NCBI GenBank assembly: GCA_964581515.1
Contig: CAZOOV010000016.1
Location: forward strand, 1-30,660
DNA: 30,660 bases
From: JACJVV01 sp964581515
GTDB lineage: Archaea > Nanobdellota > Nanobdellia > Woesearchaeales > JACJVV01
Direction of reading: 5' to 3'
Both the position numbers and the translations under genes were made by a program. Shown here in pieces: positions 15,590 through 22,573 of the stretch. Numbering within the stretch: position 1 is the first letter of the stretch; every line of letters begins with the position of its first letter. The notes below the pieces were generated by a model that made no database searches, was not told where the DNA came from, and was given only the letters and a program-made list of their open reading frames with translations.

Positions 15590-16279
15590 ATGAACCTTAT
15601 AATACTGCAAAAAAAAGAGATAAAAAATAATAAAGTAGTTCTTAGTGATTACAGACATGCCCATATAAAGAACGTGTTAAAACCAGAGATAGGACAGCAA
15701 TTAAAAGTTGGAATGCTTAATGGAAAAATAGGGATTGGCGAAGTAGTAAAACAAACAAGTAAAGAAACAATTCTAAAAGTTAAGATAAATACTGCTCCTC
15801 CAAAACCTGCTAACATCTGTCTTGTGTGCTGTCTTCCACGACCAAAGACATTAACAAAAGTAATCTACAAAGCAACATGTCTTGGGATAAAAGAGATCCA
15901 TCTCATAAATGCAGAAAAAGTAGAGAAGGCGTATTGGGATTCTAATCAGCATAAATACAATAAGACAATAATTGACGCACTCAGTCAAAGCAAAGACACG
16001 ATTTCACCAAAGATATCTTTTCACAAACGATTCCGACCATTTGCAGAGGACATATTGCCAACCCTTATCAAAGACAAAGCAGTGTTTGCTCATCCTGGCG
16101 GGAAAAAACCAAGCAAAGCTAAGCATATAGTTCTTATAATCGGTCCTGAGGGTGGTTTTAATGATTTTGAAGTTGAACTTCTCTCTAAACATGCTAAGAA
16201 AATATCTTTAGGTGAGCGGATACTTCGTGTTGAAGACGCACTGCCTACTGCTGTTGGCATTCTTAGATCATATCTTTAA
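15590..16279 (+). CDS. rsmE: RsmE-type 16S rRNA (uracil-N3)-methyltransferase
   Basis: 229 aa, the usual family length. An N-terminal PUA-like part (about 1-75: HAHIKNVLKPEIGQQLKVG) is followed by a SPOUT knot domain. The SAM-binding loops are IGPEGGFNDFEVELL (about 183-197) and LGERILRVEDALPTAVGIL (about 207-225); the usual LR-x-E-T-A reads LRVEDALPTA here. The CLPRPKTLTKVIYKATCLGIKEIHLINAE segment is also typical. In bacteria RsmE methylates N3 of U1498 in 16S rRNA; the archaeal target is presumed equivalent. It follows the membrane gene by 45 bp and its end overlaps the convergent paralog gene by 17 bp. Confidence 0.93.
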   Translation: MNLIILQKKEIKNNKVVLSDYRHAHIKNVLKPEIGQQLKVGMLNGKIGIGEVVKQTSKETILKVKINTAPPKPANICLVCCLPRPKTLTKVIYKATCLGIKEIHLINAEKVEKAYWDSNQHKYNKTIIDALSQSKDTISPKISFHKRFRPFAEDILPTLIKDKAVFAHPGGKKPSKAKHIVLIIGPEGGFNDFEVELLSKHAKKISLGERILRVEDALPTAVGILRSYL

Positions 16280-17030
16280 TCTCATTTAATCGACTAAGTT
16301 CACTATGGTCAATTGACACTTTTTCTTTTGATTTAATCTTTATCTTTTTTCTTTTTCTAAATAACCTTATGAGATATTTCATAGATCTTTTTGTTGTCAT
16401 GCCATTTAGCATCAACATAAGTATTGTTGCAGATGTAAATAACCACATGTTAAAATGTATTCCTGAACTTAACAATCCATCAAAGAAACTTCCAAAGTAT
16501 TTTCCATAAAGAAAATTAACGAAAGTCTGCGTTGAAGTATAACTAATGAAGATCACCAGGAATTGCGGGAATGAGCCATGCTCAGGGTATACAAAGTGTG
16601 CTATGAAAAATCCAACTTGCCTTAAGAGTGTGTAGATTACCATGCATACAGTTATATCCTGGACAAATGCATATACGAATGGGATAAATAGGCAGATTAT
16701 CGGCTGAATGATTGTGTCTTTTACTACATCACTCCATGGAGGAGTTATTCCTGCAATCCTTGGGATAAAATTACAGAATGCTGCCACTAATCCTCCTGCT
16801 ACTCCTCCTACATTGATTGCAATCAACATGCTGAAAAGATCTACAAAGTCCAGCATGTATAAAACCCACAGAGGTGTTGCAATCGCTATTCCTGGAAGTC
16901 TGCTCCAAAATGCAATCAATGCAAATAACATAATAGTAGCAGCTACTGGTGAAAAAGGAAACAGGATTATCATACCTATGTATAATGCATTCGTGACAAT
17001 CCTGATGAGTCCCCAATGAATGCCTATCAT
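16263..17030 (-). CDS. Multi-pass membrane protein, paralog of the 14735-15544 product
   Basis: 255 aa with seven or eight hydrophobic segments and a basic tail (RKRKKIKIKSKEK). It shares FWSRLPG, MLDFVDLF, IAIN, PRIAGITPPW, LFIPF and LYGKYFGSFFDGL with the other copy at the same relative positions, so the two arose by duplication. Its ATG overlaps the stop of the secreted protein gene upstream (ATGA), so both are made from one mRNA and may work together: exported or envelope protein plus membrane partner. The 3' end overlaps rsmE on the other strand by 17 bp. Function unknown; a transporter component is a guess. Confidence 0.75.
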   Translation of the reverse strand: MIGIHWGLIRIVTNALYIGMIILFPFSPVAATIMLFALIAFWSRLPGIAIATPLWVLYMLDFVDLFSMLIAINVGGVAGGLVAAFCNFIPRIAGITPPWSDVVKDTIIQPIICLFIPFVYAFVQDITVCMVIYTLLRQVGFFIAHFVYPEHGSFPQFLVIFISYTSTQTFVNFLYGKYFGSFFDGLLSSGIHFNMWLFTSATILMLMLNGMTTKRSMKYLIRLFRKRKKIKIKSKEKVSIDHSELSRLNEIKDMI

Positions 17031-17698
17031 AGTTCTTTAGACAGAGTGAGTCCTGCATATGCTTTTGAGACCATCTTATCACCTATCTGATATTTTCCAT
17101 ACAGCCCTATCTTAAATCCTACAATATCAGTCTCTAGACTAAGCCCAGGAGTAATATGTGCCAGCCCTGATTCTCCGAAATAGCCATTAAGATATGCAGA
17201 TGATACAGATGGTCTGATTCCAACCTTACCTACTTCAAAGCATTTGTCAAGTGACGCATGCACCATATGCTCTCCTAGACGATCTTTATCAGTAACAGTG
17301 TTGGATAGTGTTGCTTGAGCATTGACTACTCCAGAATATTTTGCTTGCAGTTCAATTACATCTTCTTCAAACTCAGGAAAGATCCATCTTTGATAACTTA
17401 TGTTAGCACTGACTTTACCTTTAAGAAGATCTTTTTCATCACTATTGATTGTTATACCATAATCCCTTTCTTCTTCCTTATTATCTGAAGGATTATATGC
17501 GCTCCACAAGAATCCTGTTATTCTGTTATTGCCTATAGCTATAGTGTTCTGATTAACTACACCATCACCTACTACTGCGCCGTTTCTTGCAACGTTATCT
17601 GTAATCAGTACGCTATTTACTCTAGTTGAAAGATCTCCCCCTAATGCAACTGAAGCACTGAGGATAGTTCCCACTACTAATGATATTAGTTTTTTCAT
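17027..17698 (-). CDS. Secreted beta-strand-rich (porin-like) protein
   Basis: 223 aa from the ATG at 17698, chosen because GGAGGT lies 6 nt upstream and a signal peptide starts there (MKKLISLVVGTILSASVALGG). A longer open frame upstream lacks both. The mature protein is built of alternating polar/hydrophobic stretches separated by charged turns: ISYQRWIFPE, VIELQAKYSGVVNAQATLSN, KVGIRPSVSSAYLNG, HITPGLSLETDIVGFKIGLYGKYQIG, SKAYAGLTLSKEL. This pattern looks like an outer-membrane beta-barrel or TorF-type porin rather than a globular archaeal protein. The fold is inferred by eye. It is translationally coupled to the membrane protein downstream and divergent from a TrmB regulator. Confidence 0.65.
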   Translation of the reverse strand: MKKLISLVVGTILSASVALGGDLSTRVNSVLITDNVARNGAVVGDGVVNQNTIAIGNNRITGFLWSAYNPSDNKEEERDYGITINSDEKDLLKGKVSANISYQRWIFPEFEEDVIELQAKYSGVVNAQATLSNTVTDKDRLGEHMVHASLDKCFEVGKVGIRPSVSSAYLNGYFGESGLAHITPGLSLETDIVGFKIGLYGKYQIGDKMVSKAYAGLTLSKEL

Positions 17699-17708
17699 TT
17701 TATGACCT

Positions 17709-17740
17709 CCCCTACTGCTACCAGAACCCCTAAGTATAAA
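17709..17740 (-). promoter_or_regulatory. Promoter of the porin-like/membrane operon with two TAGGGG repeats
   Basis: On the minus strand: box A TTTATAC (17734-17740), then TAGGGG at 17732-17727 and again at 17714-17709, 18 bp apart. The second copy abuts the GGAGGT ribosome site (17705-17710). TAGGGG is also the arm of the inverted repeat at 14689-14721, in front of the paralogous membrane gene, so one regulator may read both. Confidence 0.45.
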
Positions 17741-17751
17741 ATCACCCAAAA

Positions 17752-17784
17752 ATATATAAATGTGTGTGGTATTGTACAATACCA
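17752..17784 (+). promoter_or_regulatory. Promoter and 18-bp palindromic operator of the second TrmB gene
   Basis: Box A ATATATAA (17752-17759) precedes the ATG at 17786. Between them TGGTATTGTACAATACCA (17767-17784) is a perfect palindrome ending 1 bp before the start codon, over the expected transcription start. It is most likely an autorepression site. Confidence 0.65.
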
Positions 17785-17785
17785 T

Positions 17786-18538
17786 ATGAATTTAAAAGTG
17801 TTAAAAGAGTTAAATCTGAGTGACGGACAGATTGTAGTGTACAGCGCAGTGCTTGAATTAGGAAGCACTTCACTAAATGGCATACAAGAGAAGACTGGGA
17901 TTGAGAGAAGAAACATCTATGATATCTTAAACAAATTAATTGAAAAAGGTTTCATGACCTATGTTGATGAAAAAAAATCAAGAAAATATCAATGCACCCA
18001 CCCAGATAATTTAAAGAATGCAATTGAACAAAAACAAAAGAGTCTTGAGAGCTTGCATAGTAAGATCCCACAGATAACTGATATGTTCAATTATTCAAAA
18101 CCAGGAATAAGAGCAGAAGTATATCGTGGAAATGAAGCAATAAAATCTCTTCTTAATGAAGCGCTTAACTATGATGCAACCTATTGGATCGGAGGAAACA
18201 GCGGAGTTGAAACTTGTTCAGAAGATATGAGACTTTGGTTTAAGAGATGGACAAAAAAAAGAGTAGAGATGAAAAGATATATGTATGATCTTGTCGATCA
18301 TGGAACTTACTTAGAAGACTTTAAACCGAATGACATCGCTAAACATAAGAAACATTTCTATAAGTATGCAACACTCCCAAAAAACTTACAATCACCCATG
18401 GTCATGGTTATGTTTGGCAATAAAGTTGCACAAGTACTATGGAATAAACAGCCGTTTGCTTTTGTTTTAGACTCTGAAGAAGTACATGAAAGCTTTATGA
18501 AATATTTCAATTATTTCTGGAAAGAGCCTAAGAAATAA
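17786..18538 (+). CDS. TrmB-family transcriptional regulator (module 2)
   Basis: 250 aa from the ATG at 17786. Upstream in-frame starts would place the operator and box A inside the gene, so they are rejected. A winged helix comes first (about 1-75: LNLSDGQIVVYSAVLELGSTSLNGIQEKTGIERRNIYDILNKLIEKGF). A helical linker (80-105) and an effector-type domain follow (AEVYRGNEAIKSLLNEAL, YWIGGNSGVETCSEDMRLWFKRW, FAFVLDSEEVHESFMKYFNYFW). Organisation is the same as in the regulator at 13881 but sequence similarity is modest. Divergent from the porin-like operon, with a palindrome at its own start. It probably controls both itself and that operon (inference). Confidence 0.9.
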   Translation: MNLKVLKELNLSDGQIVVYSAVLELGSTSLNGIQEKTGIERRNIYDILNKLIEKGFMTYVDEKKSRKYQCTHPDNLKNAIEQKQKSLESLHSKIPQITDMFNYSKPGIRAEVYRGNEAIKSLLNEALNYDATYWIGGNSGVETCSEDMRLWFKRWTKKRVEMKRYMYDLVDHGTYLEDFKPNDIAKHKKHFYKYATLPKNLQSPMVMVMFGNKVAQVLWNKQPFAFVLDSEEVHESFMKYFNYFWKEPKK

Positions 18539-18543
18539 TATTA

Positions 18544-19407
18544 TCACCCTAATCTATCCAACATTTTCAATGCTTCTTTATCAAACTTAGAAAATGCAAA
18601 CCATCTCTTACCTAGATCTTTAAGTGAAGCTCCAATATGATATACCTCTTTGTTATCTATTATCATGAACCTATCATGAGAATTATGAAATTCTTTTATT
18701 GTAATTGATTTATATTGAGAATTATATCTATCTAAATCTAATATTAACTTATTAGAAATATTCTTAGTATATATTATAACATTAATCTTAGTCTCGCTAA
18801 ACATAGCCAAAACAGTATCATCAATGTAATTATCTACCAATATTATTGACTTCTTAGCACTTCTAATCAAATTATTAAGAAAATTATATGCATCAAAAAT
18901 TTGTCCATCATAAAATATACCTTGCTTTACTTCATTATTCTCAATAGCATCAAAAACTTTCTCAAAACTCTTATCTGTTTTTCGTTGATACTCTAATTGT
19001 TTTATTTCAATATCAGCCAGTCTCTTAAAGATGTCTGCATTCTTAGATAAAAATCTACGCATAACGACAAAAGCTCGCATAATTTGAATGTTTATAACAG
19101 ATGAGATTTTACTTTTCAAAATACCAGAAAGCATAGCTACCCCTTCTTCTGTGAAAACATGAGGTTTCTGATAAGAAAATTTTAGTGAATTAAGGTGGTC
19201 GCATTTTGCGACCAGTTCTTTTTTCTCAGAATTAGTTAATTGAAACATAAAATCTTCAGGAAATCTGTCAATATTTCTTTTAACTTGTTCATTCAATCTT
19301 TTAGTCTTTACCTCATAAAGTTCAGCTAAATCTCTATCAAGCATTACTTGAAATCCTCTAATTGTATGGATTTTATTCTTAATTTCAATGATATCTTCTT
19401 TTTGCAC
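18544..19407 (-). CDS. ORF6N DNA-binding protein with C-terminal PLD-like domain
   Basis: 287 aa starting at a GTG (19407). The N-terminal ORF6N domain (about 1-105) is clear: IHTIRGFQVMLDRDLAELYEVKTKRLNEQVKRNIDRFPEDFMFQLT, then PHVFTEEGVAMLSGIL. A coiled linker follows (about 115-160). The C-terminal domain (about 165-287) reads FDAYNFLNNLIRSAKKSIILVDNYID, then HDRFMIIDNKEVYHIGASLKDLGKRWFAF. That is a phospholipase-D-like half with one HxRxxxxD motif, so two subunits would be needed for a full site. ORF6N/KilA-N proteins are frequent in phages and bacterial accessory islands, and their role is uncertain. In this archaeon it is a likely import. Convergent with the TrmB gene, 5 bp apart. Confidence 0.88.
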   Translation of the reverse strand: MQKEDIIEIKNKIHTIRGFQVMLDRDLAELYEVKTKRLNEQVKRNIDRFPEDFMFQLTNSEKKELVAKCDHLNSLKFSYQKPHVFTEEGVAMLSGILKSKISSVINIQIMRAFVVMRRFLSKNADIFKRLADIEIKQLEYQRKTDKSFEKVFDAIENNEVKQGIFYDGQIFDAYNFLNNLIRSAKKSIILVDNYIDDTVLAMFSETKINVIIYTKNISNKLILDLDRYNSQYKSITIKEFHNSHDRFMIIDNKEVYHIGASLKDLGKRWFAFSKFDKEALKMLDRLG

Positions 19408-19524
19408 TTTGAATATAATTAGCTTTACACCTTAAAATACTTTATTAAGAATTTTCTAGAAATATTTTAATAAAGATATAATATTTTCAATAATTATAAA
19501 TACAAAAACAGTTTCTTACTTATT

Positions 19525-20475
19525 ATGTTATACTTCGCTCCAATCAATCTATTTTCGAATTATGTATACAGGCATCTATTATTAAATCATGGTGCAGACT
19601 TCGTCTTCTCAGAATTCATCATGATAAGGGACCTGGACAAGGCAATACAACAGGATAAGATAAAGATAATAGAAGAAGATATTCCAAGGACCATATTTCA
19701 GATAGGAGTGCAGTCTGAAGAAGAGCTTGACAAAGGAGTTGCATTTATCCTGGATAATGTAAAAGGAGTGAAAGAGATCAACCTTAATATGGGCTGTCCT
19801 CAATCAACTATGCAAAAAGAGAAGATATGTGGGGGAATACTTCATGATGTTGAACTCATGGGAAGACTGTGCAGAGCATTATCGAAGTATGGTGTTGTGG
19901 GAAGCTGCAAGATACGAATAGGAATAAGCATCGATAAGATAAAAGTTAAAGATTATCTGGAGACTATACAAAAGAATGGGATAAAGAAAGTTTATATCCA
20001 CGCGCGGCCATTAAGATATGGCTACAAAAGACCATGTGTTCCAGAATATGTAAGGGAGCTTCCAAAAGAGTTTCCTGATATGGAACTCATCTATAATGGA
20101 GACATTGACAGTCCACAAGCTTGTGTTAAAGAGTATAAAGATCAATTGATTGGAAGAGCAGCGCTCAGCAATCCATTTCTCTTTGAAGACATCAAACAAG
20201 AAAAGAAGTATAAGGATGGACCTTATGATCCAGTTGTCAAGGATATACATCTTGATCGAGCAGGAAAGACTAAATTGAAACAGGAGAAGAGTGATATCAT
20301 CAATGAGTTTCTAGATCTTACAATCAAACATGACTTAAGAAGACATTTAGTGATAAACAATATGGCATATCTCTGCAAAGGAATAACAAATTACAAGAAA
20401 TTAGTCTCTAAGATAAAGAAGACAAAGACAAATGATGAGATAAAGAAAGTGTTTAATGAATGGCTAGGACAATAA
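19525..20475 (+). CDS. tRNA-dihydrouridine synthase
   Basis: 316 aa, FMN-dependent TIM-barrel enzyme that reduces uridines in the tRNA D-loop. Motifs: APINLFSNYVYR at the start (family APM-G-TD-x-x-FR, drifted), INLNMGCPQSTMQKEKICGGIL (Cys91 in GCP, the family's catalytic Cys), CKIRIG (about 136-141), KKVYIHARPLRYGY, MELIYNGDI and QLIGRAALSNPFLF. The C-terminal part (220-316) is the helical tRNA-binding domain. The first motif and the GCP-following loop diverge from bacterial DusA/B/C, as in other archaeal Dus proteins. Leaderless promoter: ATTATAAA (19493-19500) 25-32 nt upstream. Confidence 0.9.
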   Translation: MLYFAPINLFSNYVYRHLLLNHGADFVFSEFIMIRDLDKAIQQDKIKIIEEDIPRTIFQIGVQSEEELDKGVAFILDNVKGVKEINLNMGCPQSTMQKEKICGGILHDVELMGRLCRALSKYGVVGSCKIRIGISIDKIKVKDYLETIQKNGIKKVYIHARPLRYGYKRPCVPEYVRELPKEFPDMELIYNGDIDSPQACVKEYKDQLIGRAALSNPFLFEDIKQEKKYKDGPYDPVVKDIHLDRAGKTKLKQEKSDIINEFLDLTIKHDLRRHLVINNMAYLCKGITNYKKLVSKIKKTKTNDEIKKVFNEWLGQ

Positions 20476-20566
20476 TAAGATTAATTAATAATTCTAATTG
20501 AAAGAATAATTAAATAATATATTAATTAAAATACAATAAAGATATATGTTATTTATTAGATAAATG

Positions 20567-20574
20567 TTTAAATA
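20567..20574 (+). promoter_or_regulatory. Box A of the phosphohexomutase gene
   Basis: TTTAAATA, 25-32 nt before the ATG at 20599; it supports that ATG over the GTG at 20596. Confidence 0.55.
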
Positions 20575-20598
20575 GAGTTTAGCTTTATTGAAGATGTG

Positions 20599-21948
20599 AT
20601 GGGTGAACCAATAATATCATATTCTGGAATAAGATTGAAAGGAGAGAATCCCTATGAATGGGGTCCAAGATTTGCTTTTGCATTCAGAGAGATATTGCAT
20701 CAAAAAGGATTGAATAATGGAATTATTGTTTCTGGAAGAGATACAAGACCTGCAAGCATATTATACCAATATTGTTTCCATACCACTTTACAAGAATATG
20801 ACATATTTGATCTAGGTACTTGTCCTACTCCCACAGTGCAGTTTGCTATGAAACATCTTGGCAATGATGTTGTTGGAGGACTAATTTCTACAGCGTCTCA
20901 TAATGGTCCTGAATGGGACGGCGTAAAACCATTGCAAGCCAATGGACTCTGCCTGGGAAAAGAAGAGATTGCAGAATTAAAGAAGTTTGCCATGGGCTAT
21001 AAAGGAGGATTGCATAGGTATGTCAATAAGTCAAGATATGTTGGAGAACTCGCTGACAAACACTTAGAAGCGATTACAAAAACATTTCCAGGAGGTTTTA
21101 GCGGACTAAAAGTTGCAGTAGATACTTGCAATGGTGCAGCAAGAAGGCTTGTCCCAAGATTATTGCAGATGTATGGCTGTGAAGTTCATCAGGTTGATAA
21201 GATAGATAAAGGATATGGTCTAAGCAGACATCCAGAACCAATATCAAGGAATATCCCTGAACTTAGAGCAGTCACAATAGCAGAAGGTTGCGATATAGGA
21301 CTTGCGTATGATTCAGATGGAGATAGAATCTCTGTTGTTGATGAACAAGGCAGAGTACTTAATGAGGCTTATCCTTTGGCGTTCTCTTTGATGCATGCTT
21401 TGAAATCAGGTGATAGTGTAGTCACAAATCTTTCTTCAACAAGAATGATAGATGATATTGTTGAAGAATATAATGCAAAATTATTCAAGACAAAAGTGGG
21501 TGAGATTAATGTTTCCAATGGCATGTCTGCACATAATGCAAATATTGGTGGAGAAGGAAGTTGCGGTGGTGTCATATACAAAAAAATATGTCCAGGAAGA
21601 GACGGCCTAGCAGCTGCTGCTATGATATTGTCTTTAGTTAAATCAAAAGGTGGCACAATCTCACAAATTGTAGATGAAATGCCAAAATATCATCTTAAAA
21701 CAGATAGAGTAGAACTTCAAGAGCCATTAGGTGATTCTAGTTTTAAAGATTTGAAAGAGAAAGTCAAGAATAGGTATAATGATGGACAGATCAATGAAGA
21801 AGATGGATTAAGGATAGACTTTGAAGATTACTGGATTTGCATGAGAAGAAGCAATACTGAGAATATAATCAGGATAATTGCAGAATCAAGAGTGAAAAAA
21901 GAGTCTATAGAGCAAATTGAAGAGTTAAAATCCATCATAAAATCATAG
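20599..21948 (+). CDS. Phosphomannomutase/phosphoglucosamine mutase-type phosphohexomutase
   Basis: 449 aa from the ATG at 20599. It interconverts sugar-1- and sugar-6-phosphates (mannose, glucose or glucosamine) for glycan precursors. Visible sites: STASHNGPEWDGVK with the phosphoserine Ser100 (family TASHNP-x-x-NG), AYDSDGDRISVVDEQG (Mg2+ loop, Asp238/240/242), the sugar-binding loop GEGSCGGVIY (about 313-322), and a C-terminal phosphate-binding region with GLRIDFEDYWICMRRSNTENIIRIIAE. The usual Pro-Pro/Tyr-Asn of the active-site loop reads Gly-Pro-Glu-Trp-Asp. Substrate preference cannot be read from the sequence. The N-terminus starts right at the fold (SYSGIRLKG), with no room for extension. 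Confidence 0.92.
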   Translation: MGEPIISYSGIRLKGENPYEWGPRFAFAFREILHQKGLNNGIIVSGRDTRPASILYQYCFHTTLQEYDIFDLGTCPTPTVQFAMKHLGNDVVGGLISTASHNGPEWDGVKPLQANGLCLGKEEIAELKKFAMGYKGGLHRYVNKSRYVGELADKHLEAITKTFPGGFSGLKVAVDTCNGAARRLVPRLLQMYGCEVHQVDKIDKGYGLSRHPEPISRNIPELRAVTIAEGCDIGLAYDSDGDRISVVDEQGRVLNEAYPLAFSLMHALKSGDSVVTNLSSTRMIDDIVEEYNAKLFKTKVGEINVSNGMSAHNANIGGEGSCGGVIYKKICPGRDGLAAAAMILSLVKSKGGTISQIVDEMPKYHLKTDRVELQEPLGDSSFKDLKEKVKNRYNDGQINEEDGLRIDFEDYWICMRRSNTENIIRIIAESRVKKESIEQIEELKSIIKS

Positions 21949-21982
21949 TTTTTGAGTTCAAATCCAGCCTTTTCACGTTTAT

Positions 21983-22061
21983 AAAAAGTCTGCTTGCACG
22001 GCGACATCATAATTATCCCAAATAGGATAATTATCGCCTCATCAGGCAAAGCTGACTTTTT
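21983..22061 (+). repeat. 79-nt near-complete hairpin element (terminator, RNA element or MITE-like)
   Basis: Outer arms AAAAAGTC (21983-21990) and GACTTTTT (22054-22061) pair perfectly. Then GC/GC and TTGC/GCAA (21992-21997 with 22046-22052, one bulged A), GGCG/CGCC (22000-22003, 22035-22038) and ATAATTATCC/GGATAATTAT (22009-22018, 22025-22034) around a 6-nt loop. It ends in a T run, so it may terminate the mutase mRNA. The 14-nt start AAAGTCTGCTTGCA recurs at 22515-22528. Confidence 0.6.
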
Positions 22062-22081
22062 ACTCACACTTTTCACATAGC

Positions 22082-22089
22082 TTTATAAA
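22082..22089 (+). promoter_or_regulatory. Box A of the zinc-ribbon gene
   Basis: TTTATAAA, 24-31 nt upstream of the ATG at 22113. Confidence 0.6.
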
Positions 22090-22112
22090 CAGAACTCGTT
22101 TCTAACAAATTT

Positions 22113-22493
22113 ATGGCAAGATTCGAACATTCAAGAGAAGGAAGAGGCAATAGGGACTCTAGAAGTGGCCCTAAACGACGCTTTGGGGATGGCCCAAAAA
22201 GAAGCTTTGGAGACGGTCCAAGTGGCAGAAGTAGAAGAGACTCCGATAGAGGGGGCAACCGTAACAGTAGAGGCAGACGAGATTTTGTAATGACTAAAGT
22301 TGTCTGTTCAGATTGCGGTGCTGACTGTGAAGTACCTTTCAAACCAACATCAAGCAAACCAATCTATTGTGATGCTTGTTTTGCAAAGAAAGACAATGGC
22401 GGTTCTAAGAAAGGAGCTGACAACAGTCAAGATTTCAACATCATCAAAGAAAAGCTCAACAAAATCATGAAAGCTTTGAAGATTGATGAATAA
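22113..22493 (+). CDS. CxxC-x17-CxxC zinc-ribbon protein with RGG-like tail, probable RNA binding
   Basis: 126 aa. Residues 1-60 are a low-complexity Arg/Gly/Ser/Asp-rich tail with repeated FGDGPKR-type units, as in RNA-binding RGG tails. Residues about 64-92 are a zinc ribbon: KVVCSDCGADCEVPFKP, then PIYCDACFAKK. This is the CxxC-x17-CxxC family, small proteins known from bacteria and DPANN archaea, of unproven function. A helical C-terminus ends in IIKEKLNKIMKALKIDE. A DEAD-box helicase follows 80 bp downstream with its own promoter. A joint role in RNA remodelling is a reasonable inference. Transcription probably ends at a T8 run (22498-22505). Confidence 0.85.
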   Translation: MARFEHSREGRGNRDSRSGPKRRFGDGPKRSFGDGPSGRSRRDSDRGGNRNSRGRRDFVMTKVVCSDCGADCEVPFKPTSSKPIYCDACFAKKDNGGSKKGADNSQDFNIIKEKLNKIMKALKIDE

Positions 22494-22497
22494 ATTC

Positions 22498-22505
22498 TTT
22501 TTTTT
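22498..22505 (+). terminator. T8 run after the zinc-ribbon gene
   Basis: Eight T residues right after the stop at 22493. Archaeal RNA polymerase stops at such oligo-T tracts without a hairpin. Confidence 0.5.
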
Positions 22506-22542
22506 AATATATAGAAAGTCTGCTTGCATTTCTTCAATTAAA

Positions 22543-22550
22543 TTTATAAC
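22543..22550 (+). promoter_or_regulatory. Box A of the DEAD-box helicase gene
   Basis: TTTATAAC, 24-31 nt before the ATG at 22574; it favours that ATG over the GTG at 22565. Confidence 0.55.
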
Positions 22551-22573
22551 TAATCTACTCTTTTGTGATTAAT

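Noticed and set aside
17702..17785. Longer N-terminus for the second TrmB protein
   Set aside because: It would run through the box A and palindrome, and the winged helix begins right after the ATG at 17786.
17699..17785. Longer N-terminus for the porin-like protein
   Set aside because: The ATG at 17698 has GGAGGT at the right distance and starts a normal signal peptide.
21952..21970. GAGTTCAAATCC resembles a tRNA T-arm
   Set aside because: The flanking bases do not form the 5-bp T-stem and no acceptor, D or anticodon arm can be folded upstream.
22073..22357. Leu/Pro-rich minus-strand frame
   Set aside because: Antisense to the Arg/Gly-rich tail of the zinc-ribbon gene; no start signals.
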